This document shows positions 1-7,271 of a stretch of DNA of 64,000 nt, piece after piece. This DNA comes from JACNIV01 sp965370415 (GTDB taxonomy: Bacteria; Cloacimonadota; Cloacimonadia; Cloacimonadales; TCS61). The number at the start of each line of letters is the position of its first letter. The stretch's first letter is position 1. A model generated the notes under the pieces. The model saw only the letters and a program-made list of their open reading frames with translations. It did no database searches and was not told where the DNA came from. The stretch spans positions 62,001 through 126,000 of the forward strand of contig CBDUTJ010000001.1 in assembly GCA_965370415.1 (NCBI GenBank), in the 5' to 3' direction. The position numbers and the translations under genes are program-made.

Positions 1-147
1 GGCTCCGTTTTCTCCTAACAGAGCGTGGACTTCCCCTTTTTGAATTGTTAAGTTGATATTGTCATTTGCTACAAAATCACCAAATTTCTTAGTGATGTTT
101 TTCATTTCTACGGCAGGTTTTGTCACATTGCTCAAATTAATCCCCAT
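1..147 (-). CDS. ABC transporter ATP-binding protein, N-terminus only (BMP/nucleoside type)
   Basis: The first 49 codons of a minus-strand gene run off the left edge of the window. The ATG is complementary to 145-147. The translation contains ITKKFGDFVANDNINL and then HALLGENGA, which is the start of a Walker A motif (GENGAGKST). The 'ANDNI' wording before 'GEVHALLGENGA' is typical of the ATPases of BMP-family nucleoside/sugar ABC importers, which carry two fused ATPase halves and power uptake across the inner membrane. A second in-frame ATG lies 14 codons in, so the true start could be at 105. The rest of the protein, the permeases and the binding protein lie outside the window, so the substrate is inferred from this short motif only. 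Confidence 0.75.
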   Translation of the reverse strand, partial: MGINLSNVTKPAVEMKNITKKFGDFVANDNINLTIQKGEVHALLGENGA

Positions 148-356
148 AAATAATTATTAATTATTTAATTCTGTTTCTTAACCAATACTAATATATGTCA
201 AATAATTTCTTGATGAGCGATATTATTCAGATATTTTTTTTGCGTTGTCGTGAGTAAATTTGCACTTAGAGAAGTTTTCTCAAAGATAATACGAACTCAA
301 ATTAAATCTTGACACTTAAATTAGCTTTTATGATTTAAGAACTTGAAAATTAAAAA

Positions 357-443
357 GGAATAATATGAAATGTTTGCCCGGATTTAACTGATGTTTTTAC
401 AAAATTCCAATCGGAGACTCTTTCGGGCAAAGAGGGTTATTCC
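357..443 (+). ncRNA. Candidate structured leader RNA upstream of selD
   Basis: This 87-nt stretch folds on paper into nested perfect helices: GGAATAA 357-363 with TTATTCC 437-443; TTTGCCCG 373-380 with CGGGCAAA 424-431; CTGAT 388-392 with ATCGG 410-414 (one G-U); and TTTT 394-397 with AAAA 401-404. A competing hairpin, CTCTTT 418-423 with AAAGAG 429-434 around loop CGGGC, cannot coexist with the 373-380/424-431 helix, so the RNA could switch between two folds. It lies about 90 nt before selD on the same strand and contains a tiny ORF with an in-frame UGA. I do not recognise an Rfam family. It has no T-loop or anticodon arm, so it is not a tRNA. A function in selenium-dependent control is inference. 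Confidence 0.35.
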
Positions 444-454
444 ATTCAACATAG
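365..454 (+). CDS. Candidate 29-residue ORF with in-frame UGA (possible mini-selenoprotein or leader peptide)
   Basis: An ATG at 365 follows a good ribosome binding site (AAAAAGGA, 5-nt spacing). Reading the UGA at 389-391 as selenocysteine gives MKCLPGFNU followed by CFYKIPIGDSFGQRG and a short tail ending at TAG 452-454. Read as stop, it is only an 8-residue peptide. A perfect 6-bp hairpin with a 5-nt GC-rich apical loop (418-434) sits 27 nt after the UGA, so its loop lies 33-37 nt downstream, inside the range used for bacterial SECIS elements. The next gene is selD, itself a UGA-containing gene. I know no family with this sequence. The alternatives are a regulatory leader peptide or chance, and conservation in relatives would decide. 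Confidence 0.3.
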
Positions 455-533
455 TTATTACTGCAAGTTTTAGTATACTCGATAATATGCCTGATAAGCT
501 CCTGAAAAAATATAATTTTATCTGAGAAAAAAA

Positions 534-1577
534 ATGAAAGAAGAGATTAAATTAACTCATTTTGTAAAAGCCGCTGGCTGAGCTGGTAAGGTAAGTCCGG
601 CGGACCTCGAGAAAATAATGAAGGGATTGAAATTCCCTCACACACCCAAAACACTTGTTGCTTTCGATACAAATGATGATGCGGGAGCTTATCAGATTTC
701 AGACGATATTGCCATTATCCAGACAGTAGATTTTATAACTCCAGTAATTAACGATCCATATAAATTTGGTCAGATAGCTGCTGCAAACAGTTTGAGTGAT
801 GTATTTGCCATGGGAGCAAAAGTGTGTACTGCCTTGAATATAGTAGCTTATGATTCATGCCATATCACCAAAAAAATGCTTAATGAAATTCTACGTGGTG
901 GATTGGATAAAGTTATTGAAGCAGGAGGTGTTGTGCTTGGTGGTCATACCATCGAAGATCTGGAAATGAAATACGGGCTTTCTGTTACCGGTATCGTTCA
1001 CCCGAATAAAATCGTTCGAAATAATACAATTCAACCCGGCGATAAAATTATCCTGACCAAACCAATTGGGATGGGAGTTATTACTACCAGCATTAAAGCG
1101 GATATGGCTCCTCAAAGTGCTATCGATAAAGTTGCATTTCATATGAGCTACTTGAACAAAATAGCTTCTGAAATCGCTGTGGAAATAGGCGTGAATGCCA
1201 TGACCGATGTTACGGGTTTCGGTCTTCTGGGACATCTTTATGAAATGACAAATGAAAATGTGTCTGTTCATCTTGATTTAAACAGCATTCCTATTATTGA
1301 AGAGGCTTTCGATCTGGCAGAAACCGGTCTGTTTCCCGGTGGATCTTTCCGAAATGAAAGATATTTCAAACCACATGTCTTTCTTCACTGCAAATCCTAC
1401 ACTCAACACCATCTAATGCTTTTATATGATGCACAAACTTCTGGCGGATTGATGATCTCTGTTCCCGGAGAAAAAGCAGACAAACTTCTTGATAAACTGA
1501 AACTGGCTGGATTAGAATGGTGCTGCATTATTGGTGAAGTATCCGATAGCAAAGAACGCAAGATCATAATTGGATAG
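534..1577 (+). CDS. selD: Selenide, water dikinase, selenocysteine-containing
   Basis: SelD makes selenophosphate from selenide and ATP, the selenium donor for tRNA-Sec and 2-selenouridine. The uninterrupted frame begins at 618, but an in-frame ATG at 534 adds 28 codons that match the SelD N-terminus: KLTHFVKAAG, then TGA at 579-581, then AGKVSPADLEKIM. The UGA falls where E. coli SelD has its catalytic Cys17 in GAGCGCK, and the Lys four residues later is kept, so it is read as Sec16. The length with Sec is 347 residues, exactly the usual size. Further family motifs follow (VAFDTNDDAG, QTVDFITP, ANSLSDVFAMG, GGHTIED, TDVTGFGLLGH). The ribosome binding site is weak. Automatic annotation would truncate the gene and lose the active site. 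The selA, selB and selC genes are not in the window. Confidence 0.93.
579..607 (+). promoter_or_regulatory. UGA(Sec) codon with candidate bacterial SECIS hairpin in selD
   Basis: The UGA at 579-581 is followed by a GC-rich hairpin inside the coding sequence: GTCC 595-598 pairs with GGAC 602-605 around loop GGC. An alternative or outer pairing joins AGGT 589-592 with ACCT 604-607. The apical loop is 18-20 nt after the UGA, matching the usual bacterial SECIS distance for SelB binding. The exact fold is uncertain. Confidence 0.55.
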
Positions 1578-1624
1578 ATTTCATTCTTTTTAACAAGAGA
1601 GAGAAAAACATTCACAAAATATTT

Positions 1625-1672
1625 TTAACTTGACAGTTAATATAATATTTAAATTTTTAACCATGTAGTTAA
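1625..1672 (+). promoter_or_regulatory. Two 16-bp palindromic operators upstream of the LexA/CI-like repressor
   Basis: Two copies of TTAAC-N6-GTTAA lie at 1625-1640 and 1657-1672, just before the repressor gene at 1697. Their start-to-start spacing is 32 bp, about three helical turns, so two dimers would sit on the same DNA face. A TTGACA box is the centre of the first site and a TATAAT lies between the sites (1641-1646). This suggests autorepression, which is an inference. Confidence 0.6.
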
Positions 1673-1696
1673 CCATGATTTCAGAAGGAGGTTACT

Positions 1697-2344
1697 ATGT
1701 CTTTTGGGAAGAGATTGAAAGATGTTTTAAAGAAACTATCTTTATCACAAACAGGGCTTTCAAAAGAGATAGGCACTTCCAACGTGGTAATAAACAGATA
1801 TGTTAAAGATAAAACAACTCCGGATTATAATTTTTTAAACAAGTTGGTTACCAGGTTTAATATAAATATCAATTGGCTTCTTACCGGTGAAGGTTCTATG
1901 TTTCCCAGCAGGAATGTAGAACACATTGGAAATGGAGATTATTATTATATGCCAATAATCGATGGAGTTAGTTGCGGTTCTCCCCAGGAAATTGAATTAG
2001 CCGATCCTCTGGATCATATACTTATCGATACAAATTCTCTCTCCAGAAATTTCAACGATTATTTTGCATTCTACGCCAGTGGTGAAAGTATGGAACCCTA
2101 TATTTCAAATGGAGATGTTATCATCGTGAAGCAGCATGATGACTGGAGTACAGTAGATGACCGGATTTGCGTTGTAAGAGTTGATGGAGAGATAACATTG
2201 AAAAAAGTGAAAAGCTTTTCCAATGGTAAAGAAATTCTTCTTCAACCTTATAATAAAAACTTCCCACCCATCCTTCTCGATAAAGAACGAATCCGGGATT
2301 CAAGACTGATAGGCATTGCTGTGATGTCTGTTAGAAATCTTTGA
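1697..2344 (+). CDS. LexA/CI-like transcriptional repressor (XRE helix-turn-helix + S24 peptidase domain)
   Basis: The 215-residue protein has an N-terminal XRE-type HTH (about residues 5-65, including SQTGLSKEIGTSNVVINRYV) and a C-terminal LexA/CI/UmuD-like self-cleavage domain. The likely nucleophile is Ser131 in the SGESMEP motif, and the general base Lys169 or Lys170 in GEITLKKV. The probable self-cleavage bond is Cys93-Gly94 (VSCGSP). LexA usually has Ala-Gly, but Cys-Gly is used by UmuD. Such proteins repress phage or SOS genes until RecA-stimulated cleavage. The ATG follows an ideal AGAAGGAGG site. The two matched palindromes just upstream suggest autoregulation. No phage genes adjoin it, so it may be a domesticated or stand-alone stress regulator. 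Confidence 0.85.
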   Translation: MSFGKRLKDVLKKLSLSQTGLSKEIGTSNVVINRYVKDKTTPDYNFLNKLVTRFNININWLLTGEGSMFPSRNVEHIGNGDYYYMPIIDGVSCGSPQEIELADPLDHILIDTNSLSRNFNDYFAFYASGESMEPYISNGDVIIVKQHDDWSTVDDRICVVRVDGEITLKKVKSFSNGKEILLQPYNKNFPPILLDKERIRDSRLIGIAVMSVRNL

Positions 2345-2872
2345 TTTATTATTTTTCATCGGGGATTAATAGAAAATCATTTGAACTTGAAGTGTATTAG
2401 TTTTCTTAAATCCGGCATAATATAAATTGCGTTAAGAAATTGGTAATAAACAAACGTTAAGAAAAATCTTCTGTTTGAGTTTTTTCTACTCTCTCGTATC
2501 AAAGTCCCAGCCTGTCGGGGCGTAGTTTACGGAGACTGGCTTTGATACGCATTTCTTTTTAGAGGTTACCAAGCTGGGGCTTGGTAACCAGAATAAGAAA
2601 ATAACGAGTTAAGATTTTTTAGTGGTGTTTGCCAGTTTTAGTAATTTATATTCGCCGGGAGTTTCTTGTCCGCCGTAGCTTTAGCGGAGGAGGATTCTTT
2701 GAGAAGCCTGTCCGGCTCAGACGGATTTATTTTGTCGGTACAAAAGAAATGAAGGTTAATGCTTGCTTGTTTCTAACTTAAAAATTTTCTTATTATTATT
2801 CAGAATAAAAGAATTATTTGACACCTGCATTAACATCAAATTGTTTGAAGCCCGTATATTTTAGGAGAGTAG
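2345..2872. repeat. 528-bp gene-free region with strong palindromes
   Basis: No credible ORF. Two perfect inverted repeats are present: CGTATCAAAG 2495-2504 with CTTTGATACG 2540-2549 (35-nt spacer), and GGTTACCAAGC 2564-2574 with GCTTGGTAACC 2579-2589 (4-nt loop). Smaller GC-rich palindromes follow around 2670-2740. They resemble dispersed intergenic repeats rather than terminators, because no T-tract follows. A TTGACA at 2818-2823 may belong to the promoter of the next gene. Confidence 0.6.
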
Positions 2873-3268
2873 ATGAATTGCCCTGTATGCCGTAATGAAG
2901 CTATGATCATCCTGGAGTTGAAAGGCGTAGAGATAGATTACTGTCTCAATTGTAAAGGGATCTGGCTGGATTCAGGAGAGCTGGAACTGCTTCTGGGCAA
3001 TGTTGAGAAAACTAAAGAATTCCTGAACTCTTTTATAGTGGATACAATTACTTCTGAACGCAAGTTAAAATGCCCGATCTGTTCTCATAAAATGGAGAAG
3101 ATCCTGGTTGGAAACGAAGAAAAAGTACGCATAGATAAATGTAAGAGCGGTGATGGAATCTGGTTCGATGCAGGTGAATTGGAAGAAGTTTTAAGAATGG
3201 GAACGATCGGAAACAATGATAAAGTTTACATTTTGCTTAAAGATATGTTTGGAAAAAGAAAAGTATGA
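2873..3268 (+). CDS. Double TFIIB-type zinc-ribbon protein
   Basis: The 131-residue cytoplasmic protein has two zf-TFIIB-type modules. The first has Cys3/Cys6 and Cys24/Cys27 followed by the hallmark GIWLDSGELE. The second has Cys67/Cys70 and Cys90 followed by GDGIWFDAGELE, with the fourth ligand replaced (CKSGDG), a variation seen in this family. The domain is widespread in bacteria but its biochemical role is not established; zinc-dependent RNA or protein binding is assumed. The start follows TAGGAGAG. It lies upstream of lemA and htpX on the same strand, separated by 200 bp of repeat-containing DNA, so co-transcription is uncertain. Confidence 0.8.
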   Translation: MNCPVCRNEAMIILELKGVEIDYCLNCKGIWLDSGELELLLGNVEKTKEFLNSFIVDTITSERKLKCPICSHKMEKILVGNEEKVRIDKCKSGDGIWFDAGELEEVLRMGTIGNNDKVYILLKDMFGKRKV

Positions 3269-3472
3269 GTTCTGTAAAATAGATAAATGGATGTCTTTCT
3301 GAGGATGAACTTACATAGTCATTCGACGAAGAATCTCATTATAAGCTGAGATCCTTCGTATGAAAAATTGAAAGAATTCCTCCAGCCTTCGCCAGCTTCG
3401 GCTTGGCAAGCAGGATGACGGAACACTCTATTTTTTAGAATTATTGAAAAGATTAATAAAATAGGAGGATAG
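3269..3472. repeat. Intergenic repeat remnants
   Basis: The gap holds CATTCGACGAAGAATCT at about 3321-3337, whose exact reverse complement recurs near 28480-28496, and a palindromic CCAGCTTCGGCTTGG motif near 3390. Both look like pieces of a dispersed intergenic element. A strong AGGAGG for lemA ends the gap. Confidence 0.5.
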
Positions 3473-4030
3473 ATGTTTATGTTGTTTGTAATTATTGCAA
3501 TAGGGCTTCTGGTGTTCATATTCATAGGGTTCTATAATAGTCTTATACGTTTGAGAAATCAGGTGAAAAATGCCTGGTCGCAAATCGATGTTCAATTGAA
3601 GAGAAGGCACGATCTCATTCCCAATCTGATAGAAACTGCCAAAGGTTATATGAAACACGAGCAGGACACCCTGAAAGGAATAACAGAAGCTCGCAGCAAA
3701 GCCATGGGTGCAGGTTCCGTGGGAGAAAAATCTAAAGCAGAAAGTGCTCTCAGTGGTGCAATGAGCAAGTTCTTCGTCGTTGTGGAAAATTATCCTGATC
3801 TTAAAGCTAATCAGAACTTCCTGGCATTGCAGGAAGAACTAACTTCCACAGAAAACAAGATCGCTTTTTCGCGGCAGAGTTACAACGACCAGGTTCTCTT
3901 TTTCAATAATAAAATTCAAATGTTTCCTTCCAACATCATTGCCGGTATGTTCAACTTCAAACAAGAAGACTTCTTTGAATTGGAAGATAAAACTGAGCGG
4001 GCTGTTCCTAAAGTAGATTTTTCATCTTAG
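3473..4030 (+). CDS. lemA: LemA family membrane-anchored protein
   Basis: The 185-residue protein has one N-terminal membrane segment (about residues 2-22, FVIIAIGLLVFIFIGFYNSL) and then the LemA helical domain: NQVKNAWSQIDVQLKRRHDLIPNLIET (split here around residues 28-54), SALSGAMSKFFVVVENYPDLKANQNF, and LTSTENKIAFSRQSYND. LemA proteins are anchored with an extracytoplasmic coiled-coil domain. Their function is unsettled, but they are repeatedly paired with HtpX-type proteases, as here (12-bp gap). The start is set by AGGAGG at 3463-3468. The length agrees with the family (about 185-200). Confidence 0.93.
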   Translation: MFMLFVIIAIGLLVFIFIGFYNSLIRLRNQVKNAWSQIDVQLKRRHDLIPNLIETAKGYMKHEQDTLKGITEARSKAMGAGSVGEKSKAESALSGAMSKFFVVVENYPDLKANQNFLALQEELTSTENKIAFSRQSYNDQVLFFNNKIQMFPSNIIAGMFNFKQEDFFELEDKTERAVPKVDFSS

Positions 4031-4042
4031 AAAGAAGCTATT

Positions 4043-5485
4043 ATGTGGGAATTGATCAGGGCAAATAAACAAAAATCTCTTATACTTTTCTTTGTAATGG
4101 GAATTTGCCTGGTAGTGCTTGGTTACTTCATAGGTGGTGCTTATGGTGGCGAGGAAGGCACCTTCTTAGGACTTGGGTTAGCTCTGTTCATCTGGATATT
4201 AATGTCTGTTATCAGCTACTTCAGTGGCGATTCCATCATCCTGGCTTTGAGCAAAGCAAAGAGGGTCTCTCCAAATGTTCATCCACAGCTTTTCAATGTA
4301 GTGGAAGAGATGAAGATAGCTGCCAATCTACCGGCTATGCCCAAAGTTTACATCATCCCCGATCCTGCTCCTAATGCTTTTGCTACCGGTAGGAATCCAC
4401 AGAATGCATCTGTAGTGGTAACTGCCGGATTGTTGAGCAAATTGAATCGTGATGAGCTGCAGGGCGTTATTGCGCATGAGATGTCCCACGTTCTTAACAG
4501 GGATATTCTCTTTATGACTTTCTCTGGTGTGCTGCTGGGAAGCATCGTTTTTCTTTCACATGTTTTTCTTAGGAGTATGTGGTTCACAGGTGGTAGAGGA
4601 AGGCGTTATAGCTCTCGCAGCAAGGGCGGCGGACAGATCCAGATGATCATGATGATTGTAGCGATATTGATGGCTATACTGGCACCTCTTATGGCAAGAT
4701 TGCTTTATCTGGCAATTTCACGTAAACGCGAATACCTTGCAGATGCCACTTCTGTGCGCTTAACCCGCTATCCGGAAGGTCTTGCTTCTGCTCTGGAAAA
4801 AATATCCAATTCTAATATTAATCTGACTTCAGCCAATAAAGCCACAGCCGCACTTTATATTATTAACCCTCTTAAACCTAAAGGAAGAAAGCTTTCCAAT
4901 CTGAGCAGTACTCATCCACCTATCGACGAAAGAATCAGAATTCTAAGAACTATAGCCGGTGGTGCGAACTACATAAATTATCAGAATGCTTTTACAAAAA
5001 TTGTCGGTAGAGGAAGGAGATCTAATATAATCCCATCATCAGCTATTCACGATAAAGAGAATATTAAACTGCAAACTATTTCGAAACCTGAACCAGCAAG
5101 TACCAAGAAAGGTGTTCGTGATCTGGGTGATCTGATGCGTGCAGTTAATAAGTATGTTTTCATATCCTGTCTTTGTGGATTGAAAATGAAACTTCCACCG
5201 GGATTTAAAAAAGATAAATTTCCATGTCCGCGCTGCGGCAGGATCAATCAAGTACCGATAGCGGAACTTGCCGTTTTGGGGGGTATTACCCAAGGATTTG
5301 AAAAACAACCCAAAAAACCGGAAGCAAAACCATCTCATAAACAGATATTTGTTTATCATAGAACTGGCAAGGGTTGGGAGTCTTTCAACTGCCCATGTGG
5401 AAGCGCCAAACAGCTCTCCCCTGCTTTTGATAAAGATTTCTTCTATTGCAATAAATGCGGTAGAAAAATAGAGGTTAAGAGTTAG
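4043..5485 (+). CDS. M48 family (HtpX-like) membrane zinc metalloprotease with two C-terminal zinc ribbons
   Basis: The protein has membrane segments at about residues 12-32 and 40-60, the protease motif HEMSH at His145-Glu146-His149, two further membrane segments near 155-175 and 198-222, and the third zinc ligand Glu230 in REYLADA. A Thr-His-Pro-Pro motif near 290 is typical of M48. HtpX-type proteases degrade misfolded membrane proteins. At 480 residues it is far longer than HtpX (about 290). The extension holds two CxC...CxxC zinc ribbons: Cys376/378/395/398 and Cys450/452/469/472. It follows lemA as an operon. The ribbons may act in substrate or regulator binding, which is inference. Confidence 0.9.
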   Translation: MWELIRANKQKSLILFFVMGICLVVLGYFIGGAYGGEEGTFLGLGLALFIWILMSVISYFSGDSIILALSKAKRVSPNVHPQLFNVVEEMKIAANLPAMPKVYIIPDPAPNAFATGRNPQNASVVVTAGLLSKLNRDELQGVIAHEMSHVLNRDILFMTFSGVLLGSIVFLSHVFLRSMWFTGGRGRRYSSRSKGGGQIQMIMMIVAILMAILAPLMARLLYLAISRKREYLADATSVRLTRYPEGLASALEKISNSNINLTSANKATAALYIINPLKPKGRKLSNLSSTHPPIDERIRILRTIAGGANYINYQNAFTKIVGRGRRSNIIPSSAIHDKENIKLQTISKPEPASTKKGVRDLGDLMRAVNKYVFISCLCGLKMKLPPGFKKDKFPCPRCGRINQVPIAELAVLGGITQGFEKQPKKPEAKPSHKQIFVYHRTGKGWESFNCPCGSAKQLSPAFDKDFFYCNKCGRKIEVKS

Positions 5486-5510
5486 GAATCAGATAATTAA
5501 AATAACGATT

Positions 5511-6719
5511 TTAAAAAAACATCATATAATGCAAATTGCCACCACCAAAACCTTCAATTTCCGGAACGTGACTGAGTGAAAATTGAAGTCTGGCATTTTT
5601 ACTGAAATTATAAGTCCACCTGATCATAAATTTAATATCAGAATTTGATTTCTCATAATCATCAATGTCATTAATATCATCATAATCTAACTTATACTTC
5701 GACCACAAAAACCCGAATTCCCAAGCACTATTAGATAATGAATATTCCATTATTATTGAAGGAATTAATTCTCTTCTTTTAAAATGATAAGTTTTATAGC
5801 CTTTTGCAACTGCATTCTGAATTATATAATGCAGCACCGGTCTGATCGAGATTTTAGAATTGAGTTGATGTTGATATTTACAGCTAATATCATATATTTC
5901 ATTTAAATAAGAATAACTGAACTCTGTTTGATAAAGTTCCTTTTCAAAGAAATGGTAATGTCTGATCCTTAGTTCGGAAAAACGCTTTCTTTTAAAAAAG
6001 TAATACATCTTAGCAACCAGATTGTTGATCTGATGCTGGAGTAAATACATCTCCGGGGAAAGTTCAGGATTATTATATTCTATTTCGGAGCAGTTTGTAT
6101 ATTTCCCTTGTGTAAAAAACCAGAGTTTATTTATATTATATCGGATAGCCCAATTAATTCCCAGAGGTTCTTCTGTTACTTTTCCACCTTTAAGGTTTTT
6201 TTCATCATATATGAAATCATCATAACTCAAAGCAATTCTGCAATATTTTTCTGATGTGGAATCCTTAATAGAAAAGCCAAGGTCAATATCCATTTCTTCT
6301 TTATTATAGTATGCATTGCACAAAGAATGTATCGATAAATTTCGATAAATCCTTCTTTCAAAACCTATATAATTATACTCTTCATTTTCATCTTTGTACT
6401 GACTTTGATTTCTGTAGAACGAAGAGCGAAACCACCAGTCTTTTCCAATATCCACATTCATCACTAATTCAATCTCGTTGTATAGATACTTTACGGTTGT
6501 ACTGCCAAAGTCGATTTTCAATCCATTTCTTTTGAAAAGATTCTTCTCCCATTCAATCTGCCAGGAAGGACTGAAATCATAGTTCACAAAAGCATGAATA
6601 AATATCCTGGTCTTTTTATAGTCATCATCAAATTCCCACTCAAAAGGAGCATTCTGCTGTGCAAAAGAATTAATAATAACATTGAAAATAAATACTGAAA
6701 TAATAAGATATTTTTTCAT
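5511..6719 (-). CDS. Predicted outer-membrane beta-barrel protein
   Basis: The 402-residue protein starts with a Sec signal peptide (MKKYLIISVFIFNVIINSFAQ, cut after about residue 21 or 22). It continues as alternating aromatic/polar strands and ends in Phe-Phe (LHYMMFF), the usual end of an outer-membrane barrel. I chose the ATG at 6719 because it follows AAGGCAG and starts the signal peptide; the longer frame back to 6818 would place 33 unlikely residues before it. No named family is recognised. The gene faces the lemA-htpX operon tail to tail with a 25-bp gap. A porin-like or structural envelope role is inference. Confidence 0.7.
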   Translation of the reverse strand: MKKYLIISVFIFNVIINSFAQQNAPFEWEFDDDYKKTRIFIHAFVNYDFSPSWQIEWEKNLFKRNGLKIDFGSTTVKYLYNEIELVMNVDIGKDWWFRSSFYRNQSQYKDENEEYNYIGFERRIYRNLSIHSLCNAYYNKEEMDIDLGFSIKDSTSEKYCRIALSYDDFIYDEKNLKGGKVTEEPLGINWAIRYNINKLWFFTQGKYTNCSEIEYNNPELSPEMYLLQHQINNLVAKMYYFFKRKRFSELRIRHYHFFEKELYQTEFSYSYLNEIYDISCKYQHQLNSKISIRPVLHYIIQNAVAKGYKTYHFKRRELIPSIIMEYSLSNSAWEFGFLWSKYKLDYDDINDIDDYEKSNSDIKFMIRWTYNFSKNARLQFSLSHVPEIEGFGGGNLHYMMFF

Positions 6720-6847
6720 TTTTCTGCCTTGCATCAAAAGTTGTTTAAATAATTGTTTTGTAAAGAAAAACATGTTTAGTCTTTGGTTTTCCTCCTTCGC
6801 TGAAGCTACGACGGACAAGTGGGTATTTGGTGTTTGGAGTTTGGAGC

Positions 6848-7264
6848 TTATTTGTTATTTGTATTTTGGAATTTGTTATTTGTTTTCCCTATCCTTTCCA
6901 TCCAACACCAGCCAAGCGTAGAACCCAGCACATAATAAATAAAATCACTCCAGACAAATGATGTTCCGATAATCGTTCTTCCAATGAAATCGCTTCTTAT
7001 TACTTCCAGGAAAGGTGGATGCCATAGTTGAAGAATTTCCAAAATACACGTTACGATAAAAACTCCCACAGCGATATTAACAGGTTTTAATCTGGGAAGA
7101 ATTAAGAAAATTACCAGACACCAGAATATTTCGTAAAGCAATCCACCAAATGAATCATTGAACCACTTTGCTCCCGGACCTGCATATAGTTTACATAGGA
7201 ATCCCAAAGGCACGATGATGAGAATGGAAATAAGAGTAATTAATCTTGTTTTGAATTTACTCAT
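6848..7264 (-). CDS. DUF2809 family membrane protein
   Basis: The 138-residue integral membrane protein has about four membrane helices and matches DUF2809: YAGPGAKWFNDSFGGLLYEI, ILEILQLWHPPFLEVIRSDF, GRTIIGTSFVWSDF and a final YVLGSTLGWCWM helix. The family is of unknown function and is reminiscent of VanZ-like proteins. The last 12 or so residues (KTNNKFQNTNNK) are encoded by a simple AT-rich repeat with the wording 'ttatttgt', so the C-terminus has probably been extended by repeat DNA. It lies 7 bp after the Nmad3-like gene on the same strand. Confidence 0.85.
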   Translation of the reverse strand: MSKFKTRLITLISILIIVPLGFLCKLYAGPGAKWFNDSFGGLLYEIFWCLVIFLILPRLKPVNIAVGVFIVTCILEILQLWHPPFLEVIRSDFIGRTIIGTSFVWSDFIYYVLGSTLGWCWMERIGKTNNKFQNTNNK

Positions 7265-7271
7265 TTATCTA

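Noticed and set aside
357..443. tRNA-Sec or other tRNA in the selD leader
   Set aside because: The outer 7-bp stem resembles an acceptor, but there is no T-loop, no UCA anticodon arm and no CCA-compatible end.
891..1271. Antisense ORF inside selD
   Set aside because: A shadow of the selD reading frame; no independent coding evidence.
6720..6818. Longer N-terminus for the minus-strand barrel protein
   Set aside because: It would place 33 residues before a clear signal peptide; the ATG at 6719 has its own ribosome binding site.
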